Origin: a virus
IMG/VR virus record: IMGVR_UViG_3300025107_000128
Span: 1-20,329 of that record
Direction: 5' to 3' (one strand)
Length of the DNA: 20,329 bases
Shown here: one piece after another, positions 7,987 through 15,309 of the stretch
Layout of the letters: the number at the start of each line of letters is the position of its first letter
Numbering within the stretch: the first letter of the stretch is position 1
Position numbers and translations under genes: made by a program
The notes under the pieces: generated by a model
What the model saw: only the letters and a program-made list of their open reading frames with translations
What the model was told of the DNA's origin: nothing
The model's database searches: none

Positions 7987-9177
7987 ATGCCAAACGGAAT
8001 AAAAGTATTACCAACAAAAAATAAAAGTGCAACGGCAACAATCATCACGAGTACAACCGTGATAGGTCTTGTCGGCACGGCAGTTTTGGCAAAGATGGAT
8101 GAAGCTATCTTGGCAAAACTGGGGGACGAGAGCCAATCTAAACTTTTAAGATTTGGAAATGCTGATGAGGCTTTAGAGTTTTTTGCAGAGCAAGAAGGAA
8201 CTATAAGAGAAGATCTATGGGATATCAAAATGCAAAATGTAAAATCTCCCGTTGTTATCTCTTTAGTAGAGATTGGCGATGCTCACGAGGGTAAAACTCC
8301 TCAGACCTTTTATGACGATGCGGAGTTAAAAAGTGCAGTTGTCGTAGCTGTAGGAAACTTGCAAAAAGCAAGAACGCTTTTTGGTGCAAAAGTAAGAATC
8401 GCAATAGCTTCATATTTTTCGCATGATGATACGGTTAGAAACGCACTCGATAGTTTTGTAACAGGTACTAAAACGATAGCAATCGTAGATATGAACCTAA
8501 ACAATGTAACAGATGCCATAGTTGAGCTTCAAGAGCTCGGTTCAATGAGATATTTGGCATTCCCATTTTATCGTGTCGTATGGTCTGTTTTTGAAGATAA
8601 AACGGTTACTAAACCTAACTCAGCAGTCGTGGCAGGTCACATAGCTTATTGGGATGCGATGCTCGGTGAGTTCGGTTCTGCTTTCGACCATGCAAATAAA
8701 CTCATCTATGATGTAGAGGGTTGTGTAATTCCTCTCACATACGAAGAGGGCGAAGATACATGCGATGTAAATCAAATCGTTAATGCAGGCGGAGCTTTAA
8801 TCATAAACGATGATGGAAATCGTCTTTATAACTTTGAAACGCCTAGCGATGATGCAAGATTTAACAAGCTTGAGACGATTCGTTTTTTCGACCTCATAAA
8901 TGAAAATCTGCAAAAATCTTTAAAAAAACATAAGCACCGCCCGACAACTGATGTTCTTACACTTGCAAAAGCGGATGCGGAAGCTTTTCTTCTAAAAGCG
9001 ATCAACTCCGGTGCAGCAATCGGTGCAAAAGTTTGGTGGTCCAGCAAAAACAACGGTGCAGAAATCGCCGCAGGTATTTTGTATATGGACTATGACGCAG
9101 GTAACAATGTCGGCGTAAGAGCGATTGTGATCCAACCTTATGCAACAAATGAATACTACACGGTAGAAGGGTTTTAA
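7987..9177 (+). CDS. FI: Tail sheath protein FI
   Basis: A 396-residue contractile sheath subunit of the P2 FI family. The N-terminus TIITSTTVIGLVGTA is the typical first strand region of sheath proteins. The C-terminal half has NAGGALIINDDGNRLYNFETPSDD, then RFFDLINENLQKSL, and ends GVRAIVIQPYATNEYYTVEGF, the conserved C-terminal strand that links neighbouring subunits. AAGGAG at 7977-7982 sets the start. Length is normal. It is followed after two bases by the tube gene. Confidence 0.93.
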   Translation: MPNGIKVLPTKNKSATATIITSTTVIGLVGTAVLAKMDEAILAKLGDESQSKLLRFGNADEALEFFAEQEGTIREDLWDIKMQNVKSPVVISLVEIGDAHEGKTPQTFYDDAELKSAVVVAVGNLQKARTLFGAKVRIAIASYFSHDDTVRNALDSFVTGTKTIAIVDMNLNNVTDAIVELQELGSMRYLAFPFYRVVWSVFEDKTVTKPNSAVVAGHIAYWDAMLGEFGSAFDHANKLIYDVEGCVIPLTYEEGEDTCDVNQIVNAGGALIINDDGNRLYNFETPSDDARFNKLETIRFFDLINENLQKSLKKHKHRPTTDVLTLAKADAEAFLLKAINSGAAIGAKVWWSSKNNGAEIAAGILYMDYDAGNNVGVRAIVIQPYATNEYYTVEGF

Positions 9178-9179
9178 AA

Positions 9180-9656
9180 ATGACTAAAAGCGGATTAGGG
9201 CAACCAAGCCAAAACCTCACGGGTCTATCAATTATGATAGCAGGTAAAAACACATTCGGATATACGGACGATGGAACAAAAGCTCCAGCGTTTGAATTTG
9301 AAACGGTAAACGAAGAGAGTACAGGTCTCGTAAAACAACCTAAAATGACTGTTGCAGTCAAAAACTTAGGTGCTGAGTATATCACTCACATGAGTGCAGG
9401 ATTACCTTTCGTCTTAAAAGGCAACATTAGAGAAAGTGGAGAGGATAAACCTCTTCTCATTACTGCTCAAGGTCAGCTTCAAAAGATGAGTGGAGAGATC
9501 AAAGAGGGCGATTCTGTAAAAAGAGAGTTTGAAATTCGTGTTGACATGTACTCTGAGATTGTTGATGGACTTCCAACCATCATTTACAGCAGAAATCCTT
9601 ACAAATGTATTTTAGGCGGCATCGACACGGCACCTGATTTTAACTCAAATTTATAG
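9180..9656 (+). CDS. FII: Major tail tube protein FII
   Basis: A 158-residue homolog of P2 FII, the subunit whose stacked hexamers form the inner tube. Recognised from its length, its place directly after the sheath gene, and the strand pattern with LTGLSIMIAGKNTFGYTDD at the start and a central PKMTVAVKNLGAEYITHMSAG region. It is followed by AGGAGG (9656-9661) and the chaperone gene. Confidence 0.85.
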   Translation: MTKSGLGQPSQNLTGLSIMIAGKNTFGYTDDGTKAPAFEFETVNEESTGLVKQPKMTVAVKNLGAEYITHMSAGLPFVLKGNIRESGEDKPLLITAQGQLQKMSGEIKEGDSVKREFEIRVDMYSEIVDGLPTIIYSRNPYKCILGGIDTAPDFNSNL

Positions 9657-9666
9657 GAGGCACTAG

Positions 9667-9960
9667 ATGGCAAAAACGGAAATTGAATACGGTCAGAAAA
9701 AAGTTACTCTCTCGAGACTTTATCCTTTTGGAGAAGTTGTAGAGATACAAATCGGTAAAGAGACAAAAAAAGTTACCGAACTGACTCTTAACGAGTTAAA
9801 CGGTTTTGATGATGAGATCATCACAAATGAGGTCGAAAAAAATAAAAAAATAGGCGGATATGTTCAGATATCCGTAAGTGCAGGGATTGAGTACAAAGAA
9901 GCTCTTTCTTTGGCGAATAAAGACAGTTCCAAAATCATGGAAGTGTTGCAGGGTTTTTAG
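9667..9960 (+). CDS. E: Tail assembly chaperone E
   Basis: A 97-residue protein in the position of P2 gene E, which coats the tape measure during tail assembly. It starts after AGGAGG with good spacing. The sequence is a small beta-rich start (EYGQKKVTLSRLYPFGEVVEIQI) followed by ELTLNELNGFDDEII and a helical end. Its stop codon TAG at 9958 sits immediately after a -1 slippery heptamer, and an open frame without its own start continues to 10136. As in P2, two products in fixed ratio are therefore expected: E (97 residues) and an E-E' fusion of about 156 residues. Confidence 0.82.
   Translation: MAKTEIEYGQKKVTLSRLYPFGEVVEIQIGKETKKVTELTLNELNGFDDEIITNEVEKNKKIGGYVQISVSAGIEYKEALSLANKDSSKIMEVLQGF
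9951..9957 (+). promoter_or_regulatory. Programmed -1 frameshift site G-GGT-TTT
   Basis: In the E frame the codons read CAG GGT TTT TAG, so 9951-9957 is a perfect X-XXY-YYZ heptamer (GGG TTT T) directly before the stop codon. A purine-rich GGAAG lies about eight bases upstream and could act as an SD-like stimulator. P2 and many tailed phages use such a shift between E and E' or G and GT. Confidence 0.8.
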
Positions 9961-10136
9961 TTCGGCTTGGCGGCTCTAAGGCTACTAAGCTTGAAGCCTA
10001 CTCTTTGGTAAGCGAGTTTTTTCTTTTAACAGTAAAAGAGCAAAAACAATTATCGATACGAGAGTGGTTTGATTACTACAATGTAGCTATTAAAAAGCAT
10101 AAACAAAAGCTTGAGTGGATGAGCTTAAATCGTTAA
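9957..10136 (+). CDS. E': E' extension of the tail chaperone (reached by -1 frameshift)
   Basis: A 59-codon open frame with no start codon of its own, in the -1 frame relative to E. It reads LVRLGGSKATKLEAYSL at the start and includes LSIREWFDYYN and a final KLEWMSLNR before TAA at 10134. The Trp/Tyr/Glu-rich helical ending resembles the short E' tails that contact the tape measure. The fusion protein would have about 156 residues. It lies outside conventional gene calls because it depends on the slippery site at 9951. Confidence 0.75.
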   Translation, partial: LVRLGGSKATKLEAYSLVSEFFLLTVKEQKQLSIREWFDYYNVAIKKHKQKLEWMSLNR

Positions 10137-10154
10137 AACAGTCCTGCCCTGTTT
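10136..10154 (+). other. Small hairpin between E' and the HU-like gene
   Basis: AAACAG and CTGTTT pair across a 7-base loop in the 62-base gap. There is no U-tract, so it could be an RNA processing or stability element; evidence is weak. Confidence 0.3.
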
Positions 10155-10198
10155 AGGTAGGTTGGGTAACCGTAAAAAAAATCAAAAAAGGATCTATC

Positions 10199-10549
10199 AT
10201 GGAAAAAGTCAAATCGTTTAACGAAAAAGAGCAAAGAGAAGCAGTACATGCGGCTCTTACGGCAGAAGGTGTAGAGGTTACAAAAACTCTAGTAGATAAG
10301 ATTATGGACAAACAATCTGAATTAGCTTTTAATGCACTTGTTGCAGGTTCAAGCATTAAATTCAACGGTTTGGGTACTTTAGAGGTTCGCCCACATACAG
10401 AGAGAAAGTACAAGCTTCCAAACGGAACTATGGGAACTGCTCCAGCAGGTTTTCATGTAGAATTTGTTGAGTCAGACAAACTTCTTGAAGCTATGAACGC
10501 TCCTGTAGAAAACAATACGGTTCCTGCAACAGTTCCTGCAAAAGTTTAA
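10199..10549 (+). CDS. HU/IHF-like DNA-binding protein
   Basis: A 116-residue HU-family protein. The beta-arm region reads SSIKFNGLGTLEVRPHTERKYKLPNGT, equivalent to the canonical F.gFGtF.v..R..R.g.NP, and is followed by FHVEFVESDKLLEAMN, the usual closing strand and helix. About 20 Ala/Pro/Val/Thr-rich residues extend the C-terminus. AAAGGA at 10187-10192 gives the start. HU-like genes are uncommon within tail operons; here it lies between the chaperone and the point where a minus-strand cassette separates the tape measure gene. It may shape DNA at the phage promoters or repeats, or act on late transcription; this is inference. Confidence 0.82.
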   Translation: MEKVKSFNEKEQREAVHAALTAEGVEVTKTLVDKIMDKQSELAFNALVAGSSIKFNGLGTLEVRPHTERKYKLPNGTMGTAPAGFHVEFVESDKLLEAMNAPVENNTVPATVPAKV

Positions 10550-10566
10550 AAAAAGCAAGGTGTCCA

Positions 10567-10595
10567 AGAGTCGAGAAAATCTCCGTCTCGACTCT
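10567..10595 (+). terminator. Terminator after late unit 1
   Basis: Perfect 10-bp stem AGAGTCGAGA / TCTCGACTCT with a 9-base loop, followed by an AT-rich run containing TTTTT. It ends the unit that starts at 2160. Confidence 0.8.
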
Positions 10596-10619
10596 AAATA
10601 TATTTTTAAAATCCCAAAT

Positions 10620-10684
10620 GTGTTTCAGCAGCTGAACAAAAATGTGACACATCGATTTAGATTTGGTGTGACTCTCCGGATGGA
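10620..10684 (+). repeat. Modular dispersed repeat, copy B
   Basis: GTGTTTCAGC with the perfect dyad TTCAGC-A-GCTGAA (10624-10636), then GTGACACATCGAT at 10644 and GTGACTCTCCGGATG at 10668, 24 bases apart. The distance from dyad to first GTGAC is 20 bases, as in copy A. The module order is the reverse of copy A. It ends one base before the stop codon of the converging secreted-protein gene. Confidence 0.78.
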
Positions 10685-11032
10685 TTAATTATAATTCATC
10701 ATGGTTTTACAAACTGACGCACTATCTAAAATTTTCCATGTTTTTAAATCTTCAACATAGCTTTCATCAATACATATAGATAGATTAGTAGAATATAACT
10801 TTAGCATTTCAAGTTGGAAGTTACCTGCTTGTTTCATAGTGTTTATAATATTTGGGCAGTATGTACTGATATAGTTTGCTGAAAAACTAAGTTTTTCAAG
10901 TAAACTTGATTTTTTCCATTCCGTCATTGTATGTTTATAAAGTTCTCCATGCTGATACCATTGTTTCTCTACTGCATTTATATTAGTTGTCGCAAATAAT
11001 AGAGTTATAAAGATAATTGATTTTTTAATCAT
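10685..11032 (-). CDS. Small secreted (periplasmic) hypothetical protein
   Basis: A 115-residue protein with a clear signal peptide: a charged start MIKK, hydrophobic residues 5-14 and a probable cleavage after NINA (about residue 20). The mature part has three cysteines (in STYC, SICI and SVCK) and is mostly helical. No family was recognised. It starts after AAGGAA with good spacing. It is the last gene of the minus-strand cassette, and its stop codon abuts repeat copy B, exactly as the membrane-anchored gene at 1232 abuts copy A. A role in immunity or surface exclusion is possible but not shown. Confidence 0.7.
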   Translation of the reverse strand: MIKKSIIFITLLFATTNINAVEKQWYQHGELYKHTMTEWKKSSLLEKLSFSANYISTYCPNIINTMKQAGNFQLEMLKLYSTNLSICIDESYVEDLKTWKILDSASVCKTMMNYN

Positions 11033-11046
11033 TGGAAATTCCTTTT

Positions 11047-11880
11047 TTACGATTTTATCGTATAGGAACTTTTAAACTCTTCAAATTGAGATTTATTATT
11101 TTCAGTATATCCATATTTATCATGGAACGATTTATGACATTTTTTACACAATGTAACACCATTGGATAAATTGAACCTTTCCTCCTTATGGGAGGTATAA
11201 TTTTTAAAATGGTGAGCATTTAAATTTCCACCCGACGAACAGAAGCAGATTTGACAAGTGTAATTGTCTCTTTTAAAAACAGATGTTCTCCACTTTATAT
11301 TTTGCTCTGTTTTTCTTTGTTTAACTCTCTCTTCTTCAGTTTTTTCTGGGTTATAAAAAATGCTATTCTTGCCACTAAATCTTTCTGAAAAACCTTTATT
11401 AGTACATTCTCTAGAACAATAATTAAATTCATTTTTGTTGATTCGAAAATTATTCCTATAAAAAAGTTTATCACAAGAAGAGCATGTAATATCTTTCCCT
11501 GTTTTATATTTTTCAATTTTTGAGAAATATAAACATTCTTTAGAGCAGTAATGTTTTTCCGTTCTACTGATTGAGCTAGGATGTTTCTCTATCTTTTTGT
11601 TACAGTTACTACAATATACTATAACTTTTTTATAATTTGGACTTTCAATTCCTTTCTTTTGAACATAGTGTTTCAAATAACATTCCCTACTACAATAGAT
11701 CTTACTCAATGCTTCAGCTCTACTAATCAAAAAAGTGTTTTTACATCCATGACATGTGAAGTTTATTTCTATCCTCTGTGAAATACCTCTACAAGTGGTT
11801 GAACAAAATTTAGATTTATTGAACCCCATATATTCATTGTTGCAATGTTCACAAATTTTAGATACTTTTTTTTGAGACAT
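11047..11880 (-). CDS. HNH endonuclease with four zinc-finger-like repeats
   Basis: A 277-residue protein. Residues 10-159 hold four Cys quartets (C10/C13/C26/C30, C43/C46/C63/C67, C89/C92/C112/C116, C133/C136/C155/C159), each of the form CxxC...(Y/F)CSxxC. The C-terminus is an HNH nuclease: C209-x2-C212, the catalytic AHH at 222-224, N240, C245-x2-C248 and H249, with the motif LSNGVTLCKKCHKSFH. Such finger-plus-HNH proteins are typical phage homing or cassette nucleases; the fingers likely recognise DNA. GAGG precedes the start. It overlaps no neighbour, lies 9 bases after the Rha-like gene and is probably co-transcribed with it. Confidence 0.87.
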   Translation of the reverse strand: MSQKKVSKICEHCNNEYMGFNKSKFCSTTCRGISQRIEINFTCHGCKNTFLISRAEALSKIYCSRECYLKHYVQKKGIESPNYKKVIVYCSNCNKKIEKHPSSISRTEKHYCSKECLYFSKIEKYKTGKDITCSSCDKLFYRNNFRINKNEFNYCSRECTNKGFSERFSGKNSIFYNPEKTEEERVKQRKTEQNIKWRTSVFKRDNYTCQICFCSSGGNLNAHHFKNYTSHKEERFNLSNGVTLCKKCHKSFHDKYGYTENNKSQFEEFKSSYTIKS

Positions 11881-11889
11881 AACAGAACC

Positions 11890-12243
11890 TCATATCAAGT
11901 TTGTTAAACTCTTGATATGTTTTTTTAACTCTTTACTTTGTTTCTTTTTTAGTAGCTTTTTTTGAACATGAAAAAAGTCATTTAGCAGGGTTCTTTTGAT
12001 GTAGTTTAACTTTGGTATATCGTTGTAGTCAGTTAGAAGTCTGTAAGTTTGTCTCTCATTGAGATACATACCGTAAGTGTCATTTGTCTTATCTATGATG
12101 ATATTTCCGTAGTGTTTGAGTGTATCTTCATTGTCAGATAGTGACATCTTAAATTCATTTATATCTAACTCTAGCAACTTAGCAAGTGAGTAAGCAGATA
12201 TAACAGCAGTTTTGTCAATAACTTGGATTAGTGAGTTTTTCAT
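11890..12243 (-). CDS. Rha-like phage regulatory protein (tentative)
   Basis: A 117-residue protein. The segment YLNERQTYRLLTDYNDIPKL followed by IKRTLLNDFFHVQK resembles the Rha/antirepressor helical module (YL.E.Q...L......V..FK..LV.AF...). The N-terminal part SAYSLAKLLELDINEF looks like a short DNA-binding or winged-helix region. In phages such proteins act as regulators or antirepressors. It is the second gene of the minus-strand cassette, after an XRE gene. Identification rests on the short motif only. Confidence 0.5.
   Translation of the reverse strand: MKNSLIQVIDKTAVISAYSLAKLLELDINEFKMSLSDNEDTLKHYGNIIIDKTNDTYGMYLNERQTYRLLTDYNDIPKLNYIKRTLLNDFFHVQKKLLKKKQSKELKKHIKSLTNLI
11891..11926. 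terminator. Hairpin with T-tract at the Rha-like/HNH junction
   Basis: Perfect 9-bp stem CATATCAAG / CTTGATATG with an 11-base loop. On the plus strand it is followed by seven Ts, so it could stop plus-strand transcripts. On the minus strand it contains the stop codon of the Rha-like gene and lies right before the GAGG of the nuclease gene, where it could also limit nuclease translation. Confidence 0.5.
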
Positions 12244-12291
12244 AATTTTACCTTTTTGATGTTTTATAGGTAAAAGTATATTATTGCAAAA

Positions 12292-12322
12292 CTTAAAAAC
12301 TAATCAATGAGTAGTTTTTAAG
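12292..12322. terminator. Hairpin between XRE gene and Rha-like gene
   Basis: Perfect 11-bp AT-rich stem CTTAAAAACTA / TAGTTTTTAAG with a 9-base loop, overlapping the XRE stop codon at 12318. On the minus strand it is followed by TTTTGC. It may attenuate transcription between the two genes. Confidence 0.5.
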
Positions 12323-12530
12323 AGTGTTTTTCTTTTAGTTCTTGATTAAACTTTCTGATTTCTCTTATAAAGTCTACAGATTTATAAAAATATTTTGGTA
12401 TGCCTCTAGTGCCATTGCTCCATTGATTTACAGTTCCTGTACTTACTCCAATCTTCTCAGCTAACTCTATTTGAGTACATTCAAACTCTTTGCAAATATC
12501 TTTGATGATTTTGTTCTGTTCTTCTTTCAT
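12318..12530 (-). CDS. Small XRE/Cro-like regulator
   Basis: A 70-residue helix-turn-helix protein: ECTQIELAEKIGVSTGTVNQWSNGTRGIP is a textbook XRE helix 2-turn-recognition helix segment (residues ~18-45). It has no further domain, like Cro or plasmid antitoxin regulators. AAGG lies seven bases before the ATG. It is the first gene of the minus-strand cassette and is divergent from the tape measure gene. The 191-base gap between them holds a 12-bp AT-rich palindrome (12601-12634) that could be its operator. Confidence 0.8.
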   Translation of the reverse strand: MKEEQNKIIKDICKEFECTQIELAEKIGVSTGTVNQWSNGTRGIPKYFYKSVDFIREIRKFNQELKEKHS

Positions 12531-12600
12531 ACCAAGCCTTTTTAATCAAAATTATAACTATAAAGATATTACTTTCAATCATTCATTGTAATAGTCATTT

Positions 12601-12634
12601 ATATATTAATATGTATAGTATTATATTAATATAT
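12601..12634. promoter_or_regulatory. AT-rich palindrome in the divergent control region
   Basis: Perfect 12-bp arms ATATATTAATAT and ATATTAATATAT separated by 10 bases, between the XRE gene and the tape measure gene. It may be the XRE operator or a melting region. AT richness raises the chance of coincidence. Confidence 0.4.
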
Positions 12635-12656
12635 AAATTAATATAAGCTTGTAATG

Positions 12657-12697
12657 AAACCACATTGATTAATTAACTCCTAATATGTAAATATAAA
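12657..12697 (+). promoter_or_regulatory. Putative late promoter 2
   Basis: The same AAACCACATTGA as at 2092, again followed by WTAAT, with a -10 like TATAAA at 12692, 65 bases ahead of the tape measure start. This would give the second half of the tail cluster its own late promoter. Confidence 0.5.
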
Positions 12698-12721
12698 TAC
12701 AGATAAATAAAAAGGAATATT

Positions 12722-15295
12722 ATGGCATCGGCATCGGCACAGAGCTTGTCAATCAACATGGTGCTTTCAACTGCGATAAAGGGAAGCGATTTTTTACAAA
12801 TTTCTGTAAACAAACTACATACTTATGCAAAAAGTGTTGAAAAAATAGATCTACTCAAAAGCACAAAATTTTCTCTTCTAGATAGAAATCTAAAACAACT
12901 TGATAATCACTTGGGACATATTAGAAGTCAGACTGCTAAAATAAGTGCTAATCCTATCAGGTTGGATATTCAAACAAGTCGAAACAGTTTAAAAGAAGCT
13001 CGCAAAGATATGACTGCGATAGAACATGATGCGAAACAAGTTGCATTTTGGACTAAAAAAACAAATGAAAATCTAAATAAACCTGTACAAGAATTTCCAT
13101 ATAAAAAAGCACCGATAATAGATACAAATAACCAACCCACTAATCCAAAAAACAAAACTCGAAAAACTACAAAAAATAATGCTCGGGATATCGGCAACAG
13201 TGCAATGGTTGGGGCTGTCGGAATTATTGGCAGTTTTGCAATTCCCTTAAAGCATTCGATTGATTTTGAAAGCAGTATGGCAGATATCACAAAAGCCACA
13301 AATGCAGATGAATTCCAAACACTCAAACTTAAAAAAGCCATTTTAGAACAATCAACCAAGGGTTCTATTTTAACTTCGTCTCAAATGGCACAAATTCAAG
13401 CAGGTGGCGGACGAAGTGGTGTAGCTATGAAAGATTTACCACAATTCATGAATGATATATCAAAAGCATCTGTTGCAATGGATTTAAGTACAGAGGAATC
13501 TGGAAAACAATTTGCAAAGATGGCTGAAAGATTAGACATTCCAATTGATAAAATCAATATTATGACTAATGCATTCACTCATCTTGAAAACAGTGGTACA
13601 AACAGTGCAAAAGATATGATCAACACAACAGGCAGATTATCACTTCTTTTTAAAGAATTGAGATTTAAACCTCAAGACGGCGCTGCTATCTCCAATTATA
13701 TGAACACACTAGAAGTGACACCAGAACTTGCCGCATCTTCATTTCAGATTTTAACTGACAGATTAAAGCAGACTAACAGCCAATTTCATTATTTTGATAA
13801 ATTGAAAGGTGGTGCTCACGAATTAAAGGGAATTATAAAAGATATAACTTCAAAAATGAGTGATGAAAAAATCATTAAAGAATTTGGCTCAAAAGGCGCA
13901 AGTATAATTGTTGGAATGAGCGAAAATTATAAAAGTCTTGATAAATCTCTTGCGCTTGTTGCAGATAATAAATTTATGAGTGCAGTTGATAATGAATATA
14001 ATGTGAAGCTCTCGACAACTGGTGCAAAGGCGTTGATGATTACAAATAGAATAATAGCTCAAAGCATAATAATTGGTGATCATTTAAAGGGAATTTATTT
14101 GTTAATGTACGATGGTCTATCTCAAGCTATTGTCTCAGGAACTGAGTTTTTTAGTAATTTTGTACAAAAATTCCCTCAAGCTTCAAAATCAATAGTCATT
14201 CTTGGCACAACATTTATGGCGGGCAGTATTGCACTCGCAGGTTTTGGTCTTGTTGCGAGCGGAGTCGGTACAGCATTAGCGGTTCTTACTTCCCCGATGT
14301 CTATGGTGGTTCTGGGTGTAATGTCCATTGCCGCCGCAGGTGCTTATCTTTACAACAAATTTGAGAATGTTAAAACCTCTCTAAATAGTTTCTTTACTTC
14401 TTTTTCTAGCGGATTGTCACCTGTAGTCGAAGAGTTCAAAGGTTTATTTGGCGGTTTATTTTCAAGTGTAGGCGGTCTGTTTAGTTCTTTGTCTCCTGTA
14501 TTTTCAGCGATTAGTACCGTTTTGAGTGGCGTAGGAATTGATTTTTCAAATATAGGAACAATTGCGGCAAATGTTTTTAGTATAGCTCTCTCACCCATCA
14601 AATTAGTGCTTAAAGCTCTTACTTGGATTGTAGATGTCGGTGCAATGGTAGTTCAAGGCTGGGTAAATATAGGGGCTTTGGCAGTTGATATCTGGAACGG
14701 TGTTACAAATGCTATCAAGTCTCCTTTTGTAATTTTGTTTGATTGGATAGATAGTAGGTTTTCAGCGGTTATGGGCGTAGTTGAGAAAGTAAAAAACATA
14801 GCTTCAAGTGTCACAGGGTTATTTGGTTTTGAAGATAAGCCAAAAATCCTAAAAGCAGAACCTTCTGTTGCAAATAATGTTAACTTCAATAAAAAAGTGT
14901 CTGGAGTTGAAACCACAAAGAGCATAGCAGATGTAAAAACAATCAAACAAGAAAACATGCTAGATAAGCCAAAAATTCTGAAGACAGAATCTATAGTAAA
15001 TAATATCAGCTTTAGAAAAGAGCTTCCTAAAACTTCTTTTTTAAAAGAATTAGAGATACCGACCGTTCCGCTTGAGAGTGTATCTGATGTTACAAATACT
15101 CAACTCAACCAGACTAAAAATCAACTTCAAAACAATACTAATCAAAAACAGATCGCTCAAACGATAACCAATCAGATTACGGTTTATGCGAGTGACGGAA
15201 AGGTGGACTATGAAGACTTAAAAGAAAAACTAAGAAGAGCCAACAAAGAGTTAGCTCATGATGAGCAAGATTTGCAATTTGCAGATGTATCTTAA
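12722..15295 (+). CDS. T: Tail tape measure protein T
   Basis: An 857-residue tape measure protein, which sets tail length and helps the DNA or pore pass the membrane. Residues ~179-380 are the TP901-type core (FESSMADITKATNADEF, GSILTSSQMAQIQAGGG, SGTNSAKDMINTTGRL). A hydrophobic stretch follows at about 491-548 with IVILGTTFMAGSIALAGFG and a second span, then Gly/Ser/Phe-rich repeats (FKGLFGGLFSSVGGLFSS). Near the C-terminus two short copies of DKPKILK(A/T)E occur. AAGGAA precedes the ATG. With an inner tube of the P2 type, this length is in the ordinary range for a tail of roughly 100+ nm. It is separated from its chaperone E/E' by the HU-like gene and the minus-strand cassette. Confidence 0.9.
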   Translation: MASASAQSLSINMVLSTAIKGSDFLQISVNKLHTYAKSVEKIDLLKSTKFSLLDRNLKQLDNHLGHIRSQTAKISANPIRLDIQTSRNSLKEARKDMTAIEHDAKQVAFWTKKTNENLNKPVQEFPYKKAPIIDTNNQPTNPKNKTRKTTKNNARDIGNSAMVGAVGIIGSFAIPLKHSIDFESSMADITKATNADEFQTLKLKKAILEQSTKGSILTSSQMAQIQAGGGRSGVAMKDLPQFMNDISKASVAMDLSTEESGKQFAKMAERLDIPIDKINIMTNAFTHLENSGTNSAKDMINTTGRLSLLFKELRFKPQDGAAISNYMNTLEVTPELAASSFQILTDRLKQTNSQFHYFDKLKGGAHELKGIIKDITSKMSDEKIIKEFGSKGASIIVGMSENYKSLDKSLALVADNKFMSAVDNEYNVKLSTTGAKALMITNRIIAQSIIIGDHLKGIYLLMYDGLSQAIVSGTEFFSNFVQKFPQASKSIVILGTTFMAGSIALAGFGLVASGVGTALAVLTSPMSMVVLGVMSIAAAGAYLYNKFENVKTSLNSFFTSFSSGLSPVVEEFKGLFGGLFSSVGGLFSSLSPVFSAISTVLSGVGIDFSNIGTIAANVFSIALSPIKLVLKALTWIVDVGAMVVQGWVNIGALAVDIWNGVTNAIKSPFVILFDWIDSRFSAVMGVVEKVKNIASSVTGLFGFEDKPKILKAEPSVANNVNFNKKVSGVETTKSIADVKTIKQENMLDKPKILKTESIVNNISFRKELPKTSFLKELEIPTVPLESVSDVTNTQLNQTKNQLQNNTNQKQIAQTITNQITVYASDGKVDYEDLKEKLRRANKELAHDEQDLQFADVS

Positions 15296-15309
15296 TATAA
15301 AGGAAAAAA

